DNA from: Epinephelus fuscoguttatus
Lineage: Eukaryota > Chordata > Actinopteri > Perciformes > Serranidae
Reading direction: 5' to 3'
Assembly: GCF_011397635.1 (NCBI RefSeq)
Contig: NC_064773.1
Span: 2,052,501-2,116,500 of the forward strand
DNA length: 64,000 nucleotides
The translations under genes and the position numbers were made by a program. Below, piece after piece: positions 45,779 through 58,038 of the stretch. A model generated the notes under the pieces. It ran no database searches. It was given only the letters and a program-made list of their open reading frames with translations, and was not told where the DNA came from. Each line of letters begins with the position of its first letter. The first letter of the stretch is position 1.

Positions 45779-45784
45779 ATTAAA
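45779..45784 (+). terminator. ccdc136: Candidate polyadenylation signal, ccdc136 isoform 1
   Basis: ATTAAA about 156 bp after the stop codon of the 45519-45623 terminal exon. Confidence 0.4.
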
Positions 45785-46870
45785 GTAAAACTTCCACCAC
45801 AGATTAATGAACGCTCTTTGGTTAAAGGCCTCAGTGTGCTTTAAACAAAGTAGTTGATCCGATGTGTAATGCAGCTGAGTGTTTACAGAGATAGGTGGGA
45901 TAAAAAACCTGCAGTTGTATCAACGCAGACATCTGGTGATTCTGCAAAACCCAAAATTATGTTCTATGCCATTGTTTTTTAAATTCTGGCTCTAGTGCAT
46001 GGCAGCTACAGCGTGGCTACAGTTAAGGAAAAGATTCTAATAATAATCAGAGCATGTGAGTGGAGCTCCAGCAGAAGGATTTTAAAACAAGCACAGAGCT
46101 GATTTTTTAAAATTTGTAGAATCTCCTGCTTCGGTTTTGCTCCGGTACTTCTCACACCGTGAGTTCAAAGCATGCTCTACCCAGAATGCATCGGTGTATT
46201 GCTCACACGCTGTGAGCGGTTTGAGTGGTTCGGTCTGGGTCGGAGGTAACAAACAGCTCCATGTGCGAGGAGCAGAAACTCTCACTGCTCCGGTTCGCTC
46301 ACACACTCTGCTGCGAATCACTGAGGTTGAATACACATGTTGAACACGTCTCCATCCTCCATCAAACACCTGTAGAGCTGATTTTTGGAAGAATTTTGAA
46401 TCCTGAATTGTTTACAGTCATGTAACTTCCCAGCAGTCTTCTTCGCTGCCTTTATCGGTGCACTGCTGCGTTTCCTGGCGTCCACCAACTGTCCATCAGT
46501 GGAGCAGCATTAAGTCATCGACAGGACTGTGTTGCAGTTGACATCATGATTGTAAATATTTCACATATTTATTTATTTATTTCTAATGATCCATGTTGTC
46601 AGAGTGTCGTGAGTTAGAGATGAAGTCAGTGGTTCAGGACTCAGATGGTCTGAGGGAAGATACTCCTCCTCATCCTCTCTGTTTTGGCCCTCAGACGGCG
46701 GTTATATTTTCTTTAGTGAGTTTTTCATATTTAATCACGTCAGTGGTTTTAAAATGCTCTCAACATGTTAGATCAGCATCTTTAAAAGTGTCCACAAGTT
46801 AGCAGAGACGCTCTGAGTCTCTTCTTCATCTCTAAATAACTCCTCTGACATCATTTCCTGTCCTCCTCAG

Positions 46871-46963
46871 CAGAGAGACACTGAAGGCTGGAACCTGGCG
46901 GTGGCAGCGGTTGCCATGGCAGCCATTGTAGTTCTGGTCGTCCCCAGCTTCACCAGGGCCTGA
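46871..46963 (+). CDS. ccdc136: Alternative terminal exon of ccdc136 with a second membrane anchor
   Basis: The acceptor CCTCAGCAG is followed by an open frame in the same phase as the end of exon 7. It encodes RDTEGWNLAVAAVAMAAIVV followed by LVVPSFTRA and a stop at 46961. Like the 45519 exon it is a hydrophobic segment of about 19 residues with a very short tail, giving a 423-residue isoform. The acceptor is a NAGNAG pair: use of the first adds one Gln. This tail is not one I recall from mammalian CCDC136. That it belongs to ccdc136 is inferred from phase, acceptor quality, strand and chemistry. Confidence 0.7.
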   Translation, partial: QRDTEGWNLAVAAVAMAAIVVLVVPSFTRA

Positions 46964-47332
46964 GGACTACACGGGAAGTGACCTCACCATGAACTCTGGG
47001 ATTGTGGGATTGCCGTCACCCATCCTGCGCCGCCCTCATACATGTTGCTGTCCTGCTTGTCGCATCGCTGAGACGTTTTCACCAGAAGGCCTCCGACGCC
47101 AATGAGTTCTGGAAGGAAAAGCAATAAGATTGTTGAATTTACTTAAAGACTCTGAACTCCTGCAGGTCGTCGATCAAACATCCACCATCATGATCCAAGA
47201 GTCCAACTGGGAGCTCTGGTTTTGAATTAATTTATTAGTTTTCCATTGATTTAAAAAAAAATGATCTGGGGTGGATCATTATAAACTGTTTGTCTCCTTG
47301 CATGGTGGAAGAAGTACTCTGATCTTTACCGA

Positions 47333-47338
47333 AATAAA
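47333..47338 (+). terminator. ccdc136: Candidate polyadenylation signal, ccdc136 isoform 2
   Basis: AATAAA 370 bp after the stop of the 46871-46963 exon, the first canonical hexamer downstream. Confidence 0.45.
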
Positions 47339-48779
47339 AGTACTCATACCACAGTGTAAAAATACTTAGTTACAAATCCTGCATTCAAAAATGGTACGCA
47401 AAGTTTATCAACAAAATGTACTTAAAGTTCTCAAAATGCAAAACAGCCCGTTTCAGAGTGTCATGTTATAATTATATATTTCATATTTTTCCAGTAATGC
47501 AGTATTTTACTGTCGCGGGTTGAGGAAGGGCCGATTCTGACGACTTCAAAGTACTATAATATATATTTAAAAACAGTCATATTTTATTTAATAATACGTG
47601 TTTTGTATGTAAAATTTGAACTTACAAAGTAACCTAAGTTATCAGCTAAATGTAGTGGAGTAAATAGAATAATATTTCCCTCGGAAATGTGTTGCAGTAG
47701 AAATATAAAGTAGCATAAAAAGTACCTCCAGATTGTGTTTGCGTACTTGAGTAAATGTACTTATTTATTTTCTTACACTGTTTACAGTCCATGTGGTCCT
47801 GTGGTGTCGAATTAGAAACTGAAGATATAAAACACACAAAGCTGCTGATTTAATATTCAACATAAGAACTGTTCTCTCTTTAAATTCTTTAGAGCTGCAA
47901 CTTCCGGTCACTTTTATTTAAACTATTTACCAGTTAACTGATTAATCATTTGGTTTGTAAAATCAAAACTGAAACCATCTCTAAAGATCTCTTCCAGAGA
48001 AAAGTAGCAAACATTTCGTATGTTAATGATCTAATCTAATAATATTTTTGTCGACTGACAAATTGTTTCAGCACTAAATTGTTTGCCTTATTTTTCCGCA
48101 CTGGATTTAAACAATATTTTGCACTCTCTGAGTTGATGACGGAGATAACGGTAGCAGATTAATTTAGACTGTTTAGTGTTTTTAATTCATTAATTCTGCT
48201 CTAGTGGTTTAATGCTGAATATTATCTTATCACGTGTTTATCATTATTGTGGATTATTTAACAAATTTGTTTTGTAGCATGAGAAAAACAGCAAATTTAA
48301 GGAAATAATTATTATTTTGCCTTCCTATCCCTTTACAGATCAATGTAAAATGTCTGTATTTGTATGTTTATAGTACCAAACCAGTAGACTGAACATCTAC
48401 AGCAGCAAAATAGCACTTTTATAAACTTTAGAAAGGTATTTGCTGGAGCTGAATCATTCCGATGAGAGATTATTTGCATCGACTGATTTCACTGTGCCAG
48501 TTTTAAGATCAGATGGTGCCTGAGTAGCTTTATTTTTGCACAGCAGGTGCAACTGTTGGTGAATGATTCTGGGGACAGATGCTCAACCAGCAGTTTATGT
48601 TTCAGAAAATGTATTCAGATTGCTTCTGTCACTGTAAATGTAAAATCTGTTTCTTAATTCTACAGATGATACTTTATTTGAGATCTGAAAAGATCAGCAA
48701 AAGTAACGCTTTTGATGACATTTTTAGATTGAAAAAGGATAACAGTTTCTCGTATTCAGCCCCATTCCAACAGGATTAA

Positions 48780-49155
48780 TATCATATTTGAATATAATTA
48801 CGTTCATTGTTCCTGATGCCCATTTAGCCACTGGAGAAATACAGGAGGTGGCTCTGGTGTGGCAGAGATGATTATATATAGTGAATGTCAGAGGACCATG
48901 GATAGAGCCTTGGAGAACACCAACCTTAAAAAGACTGACTGAACTAAAATATTGTGATGTAGCACAAGTAGAGAACTGAAATTCTGTAAAATATGAGTGG
49001 CAGCACTGAACATGAGAAATGAGTTTAGGTAGCAAATCTGGATGTTGACATGTGGAGTGGTACATTGTATATTTATGTATTACATCGTGTATTATTTATG
49101 TTAATAGTAAATACCAGAGGACCAAAAATAGAACCCTGTGGGACACCTTTACCAG
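48780..49155 (-). mobile_element. LINE reverse-transcriptase relic with duplicated block
   Basis: On the minus strand about 48885-48930 encodes VGVLQGSIHGPLTFTIYNHL, and about 49113-49152 encodes a second version, TGKGVPQGSIFGP. Both are the same RT block, so two fragments are juxtaposed. Both are too short to be functional. Confidence 0.7.
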
Positions 49156-52100
49156 TGGTTTTTTGATTTGGAACCACAAAACAACTCCTGCTCGGGCTCA
49201 AACCTAAAGATAGTCATAAAACCAATCAATAGACCATAAATAGTCCTAAAATGGATCGTTTTTTGTCTGTAGCAATGAGAAATAGTGAAATATATTCTGT
49301 CTGAACAGGGCTGCAGAGGGCGCTGCAGATCAGATCTGTATTCCTGCCTAGATTTTAGTTGTTATTGTGCCGGGTCAGAATGAACACACTTCCATTTGTT
49401 CAGATTTTATGTTTTAATCTTTTTATTGGGGCCGATTAATTTCCCCCACCATCTTCTTTTGCAAAGTTTCAGTTTTTGAAGGGATCCTGATAGACGCCTG
49501 ATTTATGTTTACATTTAAGTGGTGACCAAAATAATCATAGAAAATACAATCAGATGTTCAAATGACTGTGATCCTGTTTAGGTTGGAATCATGTGACCAA
49601 TTGCAACAACTTCAGAATAAAAGACATTCCAGTTTAAATATAAGCGCTAGCGATGAGACACTTTTGTGAATTTAACGAAACCTTCCCTGCTCGCTCTGCT
49701 CAGTGCGGACAAATAACTGAACCAATGTACTCAGCTGTGATGAACCGTGTACACGACAGGTGAAGTGGCATTAACCTGACAAAGCGTAAATGTTGGAATC
49801 TAAAATAAAATAAGAATTATTTATCTAGTATTTGATGATTAAGTCATATATATATATTGTGGTTAATAGCAGGACATTGATTAGGATGTAACAGGTCCTG
49901 TATGTTTTCAATGATAAATAGCATGTGTCAGTAAGACCTTTATATCGTTTTTGCATGACAGTTAAACATGTAGTTACTTTAATCTGATTATAATGGTGGA
50001 CTAACGGAAATGGATTCTGTAAATAATGTCACATCATGTTCAGTGCTAAAGAGGCGTCAAACCTCAAACTGTACATGATGAGGCAGCTGATGTTTATGTT
50101 GCAGTAGTTTTTTTGTAATATATGGAAGCCCACTTCCACCAGGTCAATAATAATAATTTAAAAACATCAAAAGGTTATTAAAAAAGTGATGTTCAGACAT
50201 CAAGATTTTAAGCCATAAAGGAGAAAATGGATTAAAACTTGTAATAATGAACAGAAAGTGTTCATGGTAAGACACAATCATCAGGCTAAATTCAGACATT
50301 TAAAGTTACAATGATGATAAAAGTCATATTTTGAAATACTGAGTCAAAACTTTAAGATAAAAAGTAAAATGCAGACTCCAAATTTTGAGAAAATCAGTCA
50401 ATATCTTGACTGAAGAAGTTGAAATTAAAAAGATAGTCAGCCAAACGTTTTACCTTGATTTAGTAAATATTATTTGGATTTACTGAATCAAACATTTGAA
50501 TTAATATCTCATACCTTACCTAAATAAGAAAATTGAAATTTGTATTTTTTAAATACTTCTGTCTTTGTGAATCTTAACTTTGGTTTACTGTGAATATTTT
50601 ATTAATGTTTGTCTAAACATTTACTCTAGTGATTTTGCGGTGTATCTGGGCTTCCGTAGTATTAACTCCATTTTGTTGTAGTCTTTTCTCGATGTGTTGC
50701 TGTCCGGAGTTGTGTTTTTATGTCAATGATGTGTCAAAACGTGATTTTGCATTTTATTCTTGCAGTCCAAAAACACCTGTGACATCCTGTAAAATGTTGT
50801 AAAATGTTAATGATAATACAAAAACTGAGTTTTGGTTGCAGGTGTGGAAGCTGACTGAATAATTGTTAAGGAGCTGGTTGTTTTTGACACAAACTCTTCC
50901 TGATGCTGCATGCTAACGTCAGTCTGTACAAACTCTGTACTTATCTAGCGTTCTTTTTTTTATTAACACTTGGTAATGGTTTGTACTGTACTGTACTGTA
51001 CATAGAATAGTTCCAGATTGATTCTTAGTTGCTTCAAAGAAAGCTATTTTTTCATACAGCTGATTAGACGGTAGTTCAGAGGTTCAGTCAAATGTGCAAA
51101 ATAATGTAGCAGTAGATTTAGAGAAGGGGATGGATTGATTATTGGTTTACTGATTAACCGCTGATTCTTGACTTCTATTTAAAAAGTATTAATGCAGCTG
51201 ATTGAGAACACATGATGTAAAAGTTGTTGGTTTTTTTTGTTTGTTTGTTTGTTTTTTAGTCCAGATCACTTCAAAGTCTGATGCAAAAATATTAAATAAT
51301 TTGTGTGCCTTAACCTCGCACAGGAACACACAGCAAATCAAAGATGAAAGAGTTTTTCACGTTCACAGGTTTCTTTGCCCATTTCTGACATCGAAATTTT
51401 AATTCTTTTGTATGCGAGAAGCAACAGACGCAAAATGATTGAACCTTCTGCGTGATTTCATCCTAATATTTGCATGTAAATTTGCACTTGGTGCAAAAAA
51501 CTTTAAAAAACATTTAACAATACTGTCACGAAACCTCTCCTGATGAAAAATCCATCTGTGACAGTAAAATTTTGAAATAATCAATGTGAATATTTATTTA
51601 TTCATCTTTCAGTCGATCTGTGGAATTCAAGAGCAACACAACCACAAGACTTTCTGCTGGTATCGCACGAATATCTACCACTGAAATTTGGATTTGGGGT
51701 ATTTTTTAAAGACCACTAATGGTTTCAGAACTTTCTGAAACTTTTCTTGATGGAACTGTTAGGAGAAATGTTTCCCCAACTTTGGAAAACGTTCCCATGG
51801 TGTTCCAAACCACAAGTGTCTGTGAGGCTCTTCGAAATCACCATCAATTTGATCCATCTCTATTTGTTTGCTTGTTCTCTCTTCTCTTTTGAAGGAAATT
51901 AAAAATAATAAAATAAAAAGCAGATTGGTTGGTTAAATCTGAATGCTGATATCAGAAACTTGTATCAATCCATCCTTAGCAATGTCTTTACAAATGTTCG
52001 GTAGCTTAACAGTGTCTGGGAAAATGTTAGCTAGCTTAACGGTGTCCGGACAAACATTAGCTAGCTGTAGACAGCTCAGTGTCGCATGTTAGATTTAGAT

Positions 52101-53694
52101 AAATGTAGTAAATTTGCATGAATCTAGATGAGTAGTTAAAGACGCTGTAGCAGTTGTAGAGTTAGACAACGCTCACTGAATTTGTCAGTGGTAGCATGAG
52201 CGCTGTAATCCAATTCTTCCAATAGTTACTTTAGACTGTTTTATTACTATTTTTGTAGTTAAAAGTTAAAAAGTCAGATGTTTTGAAATCTTTTTGTTGT
52301 CTGTCTTCTTTAGCATCACTTTTATCTCTATGTCCAGTACAGAGGTAGTCTAGCTTAGTTTAATTTAGCTTAGCTTAGCTTAGCACAAAGCAGGGGGAAC
52401 ATGCTAGGTTAGCTACAATTTTTTCCAACTGACATGTTATCTTGTCTCTGTGGGGAGCTGGTGTACAGCTAACATAATACTTACAGCGTCAGGTGCTTAT
52501 AACGTTAGCTTGTTTAGGTCATGGTAGCTGTAAACTGTTAGCATATCCAATTTAATGCTAGCTTTTTCTGGTTAGCTGTTGTGTAGCCAAACAGATTTTT
52601 ATATTTGATGTTTTTTGTTCGTAGCTAAGTGGTGTTACACCAAAAAAAATGTTTAACTTGGCTTAGCACAAAAATAGAGGAAGTGGAAAACTGCCAGTCT
52701 AGCGAAATAAAGGTCACAAGGTCACTAGCAGTTTCCCCCTGTTTGTAGTCATTGTGCTAAGCTAAGCTAACCACAGCCTGGACCTGTCTCTGTGCTCGGA
52801 GATACAACTGATATAAGAACGAGAGGATTTGACAAAATGTCTGACTGTTTTTAGACTCTTCAGATTACTGTTGTGCTTGAATGTGTAGGCTAACGGCTGG
52901 TTGTCTCTTGGCTTTGATGCTGCCGTCAGGTGTCAGGTGTGCTGTACGCACTTTGCTTTTAGTAGACGTCTAAACTTTTGAGTCAAAGTAAACCAGCATG
53001 TCGTCACATGGCTGCTGTTTGTTCTGCTCCTGTTTGAAATAATCTGTTCCTCTCTGTGTTTCTCCGTCTGATTCTGTAAACGATTGAACATTTAATTGTA
53101 TCAGTGATGTTTCTGCACAACATTAATGTCTGAATGAGTTTGTATTTTGTTCAAAGGGCCTGTACATTTTGTAAATGACCTGACTAATAAAAAGTAGTTT
53201 ATCCTTGTCTTTAATGTCCCTTGTAGGTTTATGTTAGATATGTTTTATATATATATATTCAGAAAATCTCATCATTGTAAGAACTTGTATTTATTTATTT
53301 TTTATGTTATATGTAGAGAATTATCACAAAGGGTAAATCGACGACGTACGAATACGGTGTTCTTCACATTATACCTAAGTGTTATTTCATGTATGTTCCA
53401 TTACGCCACATTATATTACTGTATGTTTAACATGTAATGCCTTATGTCAAGTTACTTTACCTTATACCATCTCACAATTCATGGTCTAATATATTGTTAT
53501 GTAATGTTATATTAGTTTTTGTTACATTAAATGATGTTTTACATGTTATATTCTAGTTTAATATTATTTTATATGATGTTTTTTGTTTTTACAACACGCT
53601 CTCATCCCAAGTCGTCATGTATCGCTGCTTTGCCAGTGGACTTTGTCTACACATGACATGCTAGATATTGACGTCCCAGGATGCCACTACCAAC

Positions 53695-54067
53695 TAGGGC
53701 TGCAACTAACGATTATTTTCATTGTTGACTAATCTGTGGATTATTTCGTCGATTAGTCGACTAATCATTTTATTGAAAAATGTGTTAAAATGTTGAAAAA
53801 TGTCGGTCTGTCTCTCCCAAACCCCAAAATGATGTCATCTAATGTCTTGTTTCGTACTCACGCCAAAGGGTTTTAGTTCACCATCATGGGAGAGTGTGTG
53901 AAGCTGCCAATATTTGAACATAAGAAGCTGCAATAAGAGTATTTTGGGTACTTTTATAGTACTTTTCTATGAAAAGACTCAAACCGATTAGTCAACTACT
54001 AAACTAGTCACTGATTATTTTAATAATCGATTAGTCATCGATTAGTCGACTAATCGTTGCAGCCTTA
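53695..54067. mobile_element. hAT-type MITE with perfect 8-bp target duplication
   Basis: The ends are TAGGGCTGCAACTAACGATT and the complement of GACTAATCGTTGCAGCCTTA. CTACCAAC is repeated exactly on both sides (53687-53694 and 54068-54075). The interior is rich in ATCGATTAGTCGAC palindromes. It is a widespread fish family. Confidence 0.93.
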
Positions 54068-55049
54068 CTACCAACGCCTAGATGTCAACAAAAACAGGTA
54101 GTAAGGTTAAATAAAAAACCATCATGGTTTGACTTTACATTCATACGGGAAGCTAACAGCAGGCTACTGGGTGAAAGTCCGGGGTTTATTTGACCCATCC
54201 AACACCAATTTTAGGGACTTTCCAGCCTCTTATATTACGTCGTGACAGGCAGCGTTTCAAACTGATACCTTCCTGTGTCGTATCATAATGCCGCGACAGG
54301 TGGAGTCTGGCCCACAGGCAGCGTATCACACCACCTGGTCAAGTATCATACAGGTGGCTTTTGGCATCAGCGTTTGATGACAACTTTGGAATGGGAACGG
54401 CTGTTTTTTATGTCCTACCACATTACATTACATTACAGAGTTATGCATCTTGTGCAAGATCAGAGCCTGTGTGCACAAATTATTATTCTGACATCATACA
54501 CTTGATTTATGAGCTATTATTTGCAGGCGCAGGGCACGAGTTCTTGTGTAGATATATCTTCCCTGTTATAATTATCCATGTGTCCCCCTCAGGCACACTG
54601 CAAATCCTCAGAGAGCATCATGAGTAAGTCACAGCCTTAATTTTAGTTTGTCTCTATAATTACACGTCAGAGTCTCAGAGCTGCTGTTTTACTCTCTTGA
54701 TGACAGAAATTTGATCCAGCGGAGGAAGATGATGATGATGATGAAGGAGGTATTTTCAGAGTGTGTATTTGTACCTCGAGATGTTTTTCATAGTAAGCAT
54801 TTGAATGTGGCTCCGTCAGAGAGAAGTAATTTAACATTTGATCTCATTATACGAGGATTATATTTTGGCTTTCTAATCTCTATCTGTCTCTGTGAGGGCT
54901 GCTTGGCTGACAAAAGGTGAACCACTGTTACGAGTCAACATGTTTACGAAGGCTTTATAAGCTCGGGACCTCCAGACTCGACATATCCTCATACAACGGT
55001 TTGTATGATATCTAACGGAGTCACGACAAATGAATTAGCACCCCGACCA

Positions 55050-56530
55050 TTTCAGCTAGGCTTAGCAAAAGAATCATGGTTGGGCGTTTTTATAATACAT
55101 ACTTAATGTAAAGTTACGTTTTTACCATAAAGTTATGTAGGTTAGCGTCAGGAAAGGAATCATGATTGGGCATTGTCACATTATGTGCTAAATGTAAAGT
55201 TACATATTTAACGTTACGTAGGCTAGGTCTAGGGAAAAACAACATGGCTGGGTGGTCTCAAGACATACTTTATGTAAAGTTATGATTTTAACATCAAGTT
55301 ACATAGGTTATGTTCAGGAAAGTAAAGTTACGTTTGTTAGGTGTCAGAGAAAAAACATGATCGGGCATCGTCACGTTACGGTCTTAACTTAAAGCTACAA
55401 AGATTAGGTTTAGAAAAGAAATCATGGTGGGGCGTTGTCATTTTACTTAGGCCTGCTTAAAATTTACGAACTGAACATAATATTACGTAACTACTAGGAA
55501 AGTTAAGAAACATGGTTGGGCATCGTCACATTATGTACTTAATGTAAAGTTATGTACTTAACGTAACGTTATGTAGATTAGGCTTCGGAAAAGACTTATA
55601 TTTGGTGTCACAGTACAGTAAAGTTATGCAGGTTAGCGTCAGGACAGGAAACATGGTCGGACATTGTCACATTACGTGCTTAACGTAAAGTTACATACTT
55701 AACATAATGTTATGTAGGCTAGGATTGGGGGAAAAATGGTTGGGTATCATCAAATCACGTACTTAATACAAAGTTACAAACTTAAAGTTAGGTTTGGAAA
55801 AGGAATCATGTTTGGGCATCATCGTGTTATGTAGGCCTAATTAAAAGTTACCAACTGAATGATGTAAGTTAGATTTAGGAAAGTTAACTAACGTAGTCAG
55901 ATGTAGGAGAAAAACATGGTTGGTCATTGTCACGTTACATACTTAATGCAAAGTTACGAAACCTTACAGTCTGAAAAAGGAATCGTGTTTGGGCATCGTC
56001 ATGTTACATTGGTCCACTTAACAGTTACGAACTTAAGATAATGTTATGTAAGTTAGTTTTAAGAAACTAAAGTTCCGTGTGTGCAGGGAAAATACGGTGT
56101 TGTCACTTTGCATACTTAACATTACGTAAGTTAGGTTTAGGAAAAAAACATGGTTGGGCATTGTCATGTTTTACTTAACGCAAAGTCACAAACTTAACAT
56201 AAATTATGTCGGTTATGTTTAGAAAAGGATTCATGTTCGGGCATCATCATGTTACGTCGGCCAACTTAAAATTTACGCACTTTACATAATGTTATGTATT
56301 TTAGATTTAGAAAAACAAAACAAGGTTGGGCGTTGTCACATTGTGTACTTATGTAGGTTAGGTTTAGTATTTATTTACGTAAGTAATGTAAAGGTACGTA
56401 CTTAACGTGATGTTCCCTAGGTTAGGTTTATGAAAAAACAGGGTTAAGCATCGTCACATTACGTACTTAATGAAAAGTTACAAACTTAACATAAAGTTAC
56501 GTGCTGAACGTAACGTGACGACTTACGTTA
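55050..56530. repeat. Degenerate tandem array, about 14 units of 70-140 bp
   Basis: The word CATGGTTGGGCATCGTCACA and variants recur at about 55075, 55152, 55241, 55345, 55423, 55508, 55648, 55735, 55806, 55914, 55985, 56147, 56230 and 56316. Each is followed by TTACGTACTTAACGTAAAGTTACG-like words (never two exactly alike) and preceded by GTTAGGTTTAGGAAA. Spacing varies, so units have gained and lost sub-blocks. Confidence 0.9.
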
Positions 56531-57039
56531 AAATAACTCAAAGTTCACTTGGCTTCACACGGGACACAAACACCGGTGTCCTGGGGGAAAGTCGTGTGTT
56601 TGTTTGACCCATTGACCCCAACCTGACTCCTTACCTTTCACTCTTTAATTATTTATTTATTTACTTCTTCCTTCGTTTCTCCTGTTGGGACATTACTCAC
56701 GTGACCACAGCCTTTACAATTTCGTGGGTTTATACACTTATTCTGGTGCATTATTTGCAGTGCATGAAAACAGCCTGTCAGACTGTATATTACACATTTG
56801 GAGCCTCTGAGTCTGATGACATCACTATGACATCACTTTTCCCTCAACCGCTGCTTTTACAAATCCCTGCATTTTATGATTTCTTATTGATTGTTATTTT
56901 TTGACTTGATTATTTATTCAGTCTGTAAAAAGTTAGAAAACAGTGAAACAGTCATTTCCTCCAGTGATGTGACTGGCTGGCCCTCAGGTGACGTCATGTT
57001 TTCGCTTCACCCCAGTTTATGAGCAGCTCTTTACAAACG

Positions 57040-57659
57040 GGCCCCGGTGTCTCTCCCCGGTTTGGAGCCTCTAAAAATACCCGGAGGTGTCACCGTGGCT
57101 GCGGAGCCCGCGGCCCTGCGCGGGCGGTGATGGGGGGGTCCGGCCTGTCCCCGCCCCGCTGCCCCGCCGCCACCCAATGAGCTGCGGCCCCCGTATCTGT
57201 GTCGGAGTTGAGGATGCCCTGGCTGCAGTTGTATATGGTCATGGAGGGGGCATTCCAGGCAGTCCAGCACAGTGACGCCGAGCTTTTTAAACCTCTTATC
57301 CACTTGTGCTCCACCCGCAGTCCCGACTCTCTGCAGGCCGCCGTCTGCGCGTCTTTACCCGGGCACAGGAGCGAGTCTGTCCGGAGGAGATAAAAACTTC
57401 TTTTCTTTACTTTTCCTTTCTGCTCCTGTCTCCTTCCTTCACATTTGATCCTTCTCTGAGCTCATGACTCAGCCGGACTGGATTAACTGAGTGTGGATCT
57501 GCTCTCTGACCGGAGCGCACGCTTTCACTCAGACTTTGGTGAAGTGTGTCACTCCCAGCAGGCTCTGCGCTGCCCCTGCCGCTCCTCTCATTCTTCTCCT
57601 TTTCTCTTTTTTTCTGCCTTTTCTTCTCTTCCCACTCCGTGCTATAAAAGGGGGGCACC
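57040..57659 (+). promoter_or_regulatory. flnc: flnc upstream region, CpG-rich
   Basis: GC content and CpG density rise sharply from about 57040 into the coding exon, as at a vertebrate CpG-island promoter. CTAAAAATACCC at 57071-57082 is one base from a MEF2 site, fitting muscle expression. A TATAAAAG at 57643-57650 lies only about 10 bp before the start codon, so it cannot serve the full-length transcript. The transcription start is not defined. Confidence 0.5.
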
Positions 57660-58038
57660 ATGATGAGCAACAGCAGCTACTTGGAGCCGCAGCTGCCGCC
57701 GCAGCTCTACCAGAGCACCGCGGACATCGGCGAGGAGGAGGAGGAGATGCCGGCCACCGAGAAGGACCTGGCCGAGGACGCTCCGTGGAAGAAGATCCAG
57801 CAGAACACCTTCACCAGGTGGTGCAACGAGCACCTGAAGGTCATCAACAAGCGGATCAACGACCTGCAGAAGGACCTGAGCGACGGGCTGAAGCTGATCG
57901 GGCTGCTGGAGGTGCTGAGCCAGAAGAAGATGTACAGAAAGTATCACTCCAGGCCCAACTTCAGACAGATGAAGCTGGAGAACGTCTCTGTGGCGCTGGA
58001 GTTTCTGGAGAGGGAACACATCAGGCTGGTCTCCATCG
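57660..58038 (+). CDS. flnc: Filamin-C, coding exon 1 only (gene continues past the window)
   Basis: Filamin C is the muscle actin cross-linker of Z-discs and myotendinous junctions. The exon encodes 126 residues plus one base and ends at ATCG|GTGAGT. After a variable start ([15 protein letters not shown]), [20 protein letters not shown] begins the first calponin-homology domain of the actin-binding region. It continues through [40 protein letters not shown] and [13 protein letters not shown]. The double Met start and the acidic segment before [10 protein letters not shown] resemble FLNC more than FLNA or FLNB. Position next to ccdc136 supports FLNC. Exon 2 is not within the 5.9 kb that follow, so intron 1 is long. 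Which teleost duplicate it is cannot be told. Confidence 0.93.

Larger units (their letters stand above)
46964..53191 (+). other. AT-rich stretch, possible long ccdc136 3' UTR
   Basis: About 6 kb with no coding exon and fewer transposons than its surroundings, though a LINE relic lies inside. Poly(A) hexamers (AATAAA) lie at 47333, 49616 and 53186. The last is followed by GTAGTTTATCCTTGTCTTTAAT and could be a distal cleavage site. Whether it is transcribed with ccdc136 cannot be told from sequence. Confidence 0.4.
53590..56640. repeat. Dispersed repeat family 1, copy 3 (expanded)
   Basis: The left flank has ACACGCTCTCATCCCAAGTC, then GGCTACTGGGTGAAAGTCCG (about 54160) and TTTGACCCATCCAACACC. 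The right flank has CACACGGGACACAAACACCG and GTTTGACCCATTGACCCC, all words of the family seen at 9571 and 26130. The hAT MITE at 53695-54067 and the tandem array at 55050-56530 lie inside. Confidence 0.55.

Noticed and set aside
57643-57650. TATAAAAG as the flnc TATA box
   Set aside because: It lies about 10 bp upstream of the ATG, so transcription from it would start after the start codon. Probably chance, or at most an internal promoter.
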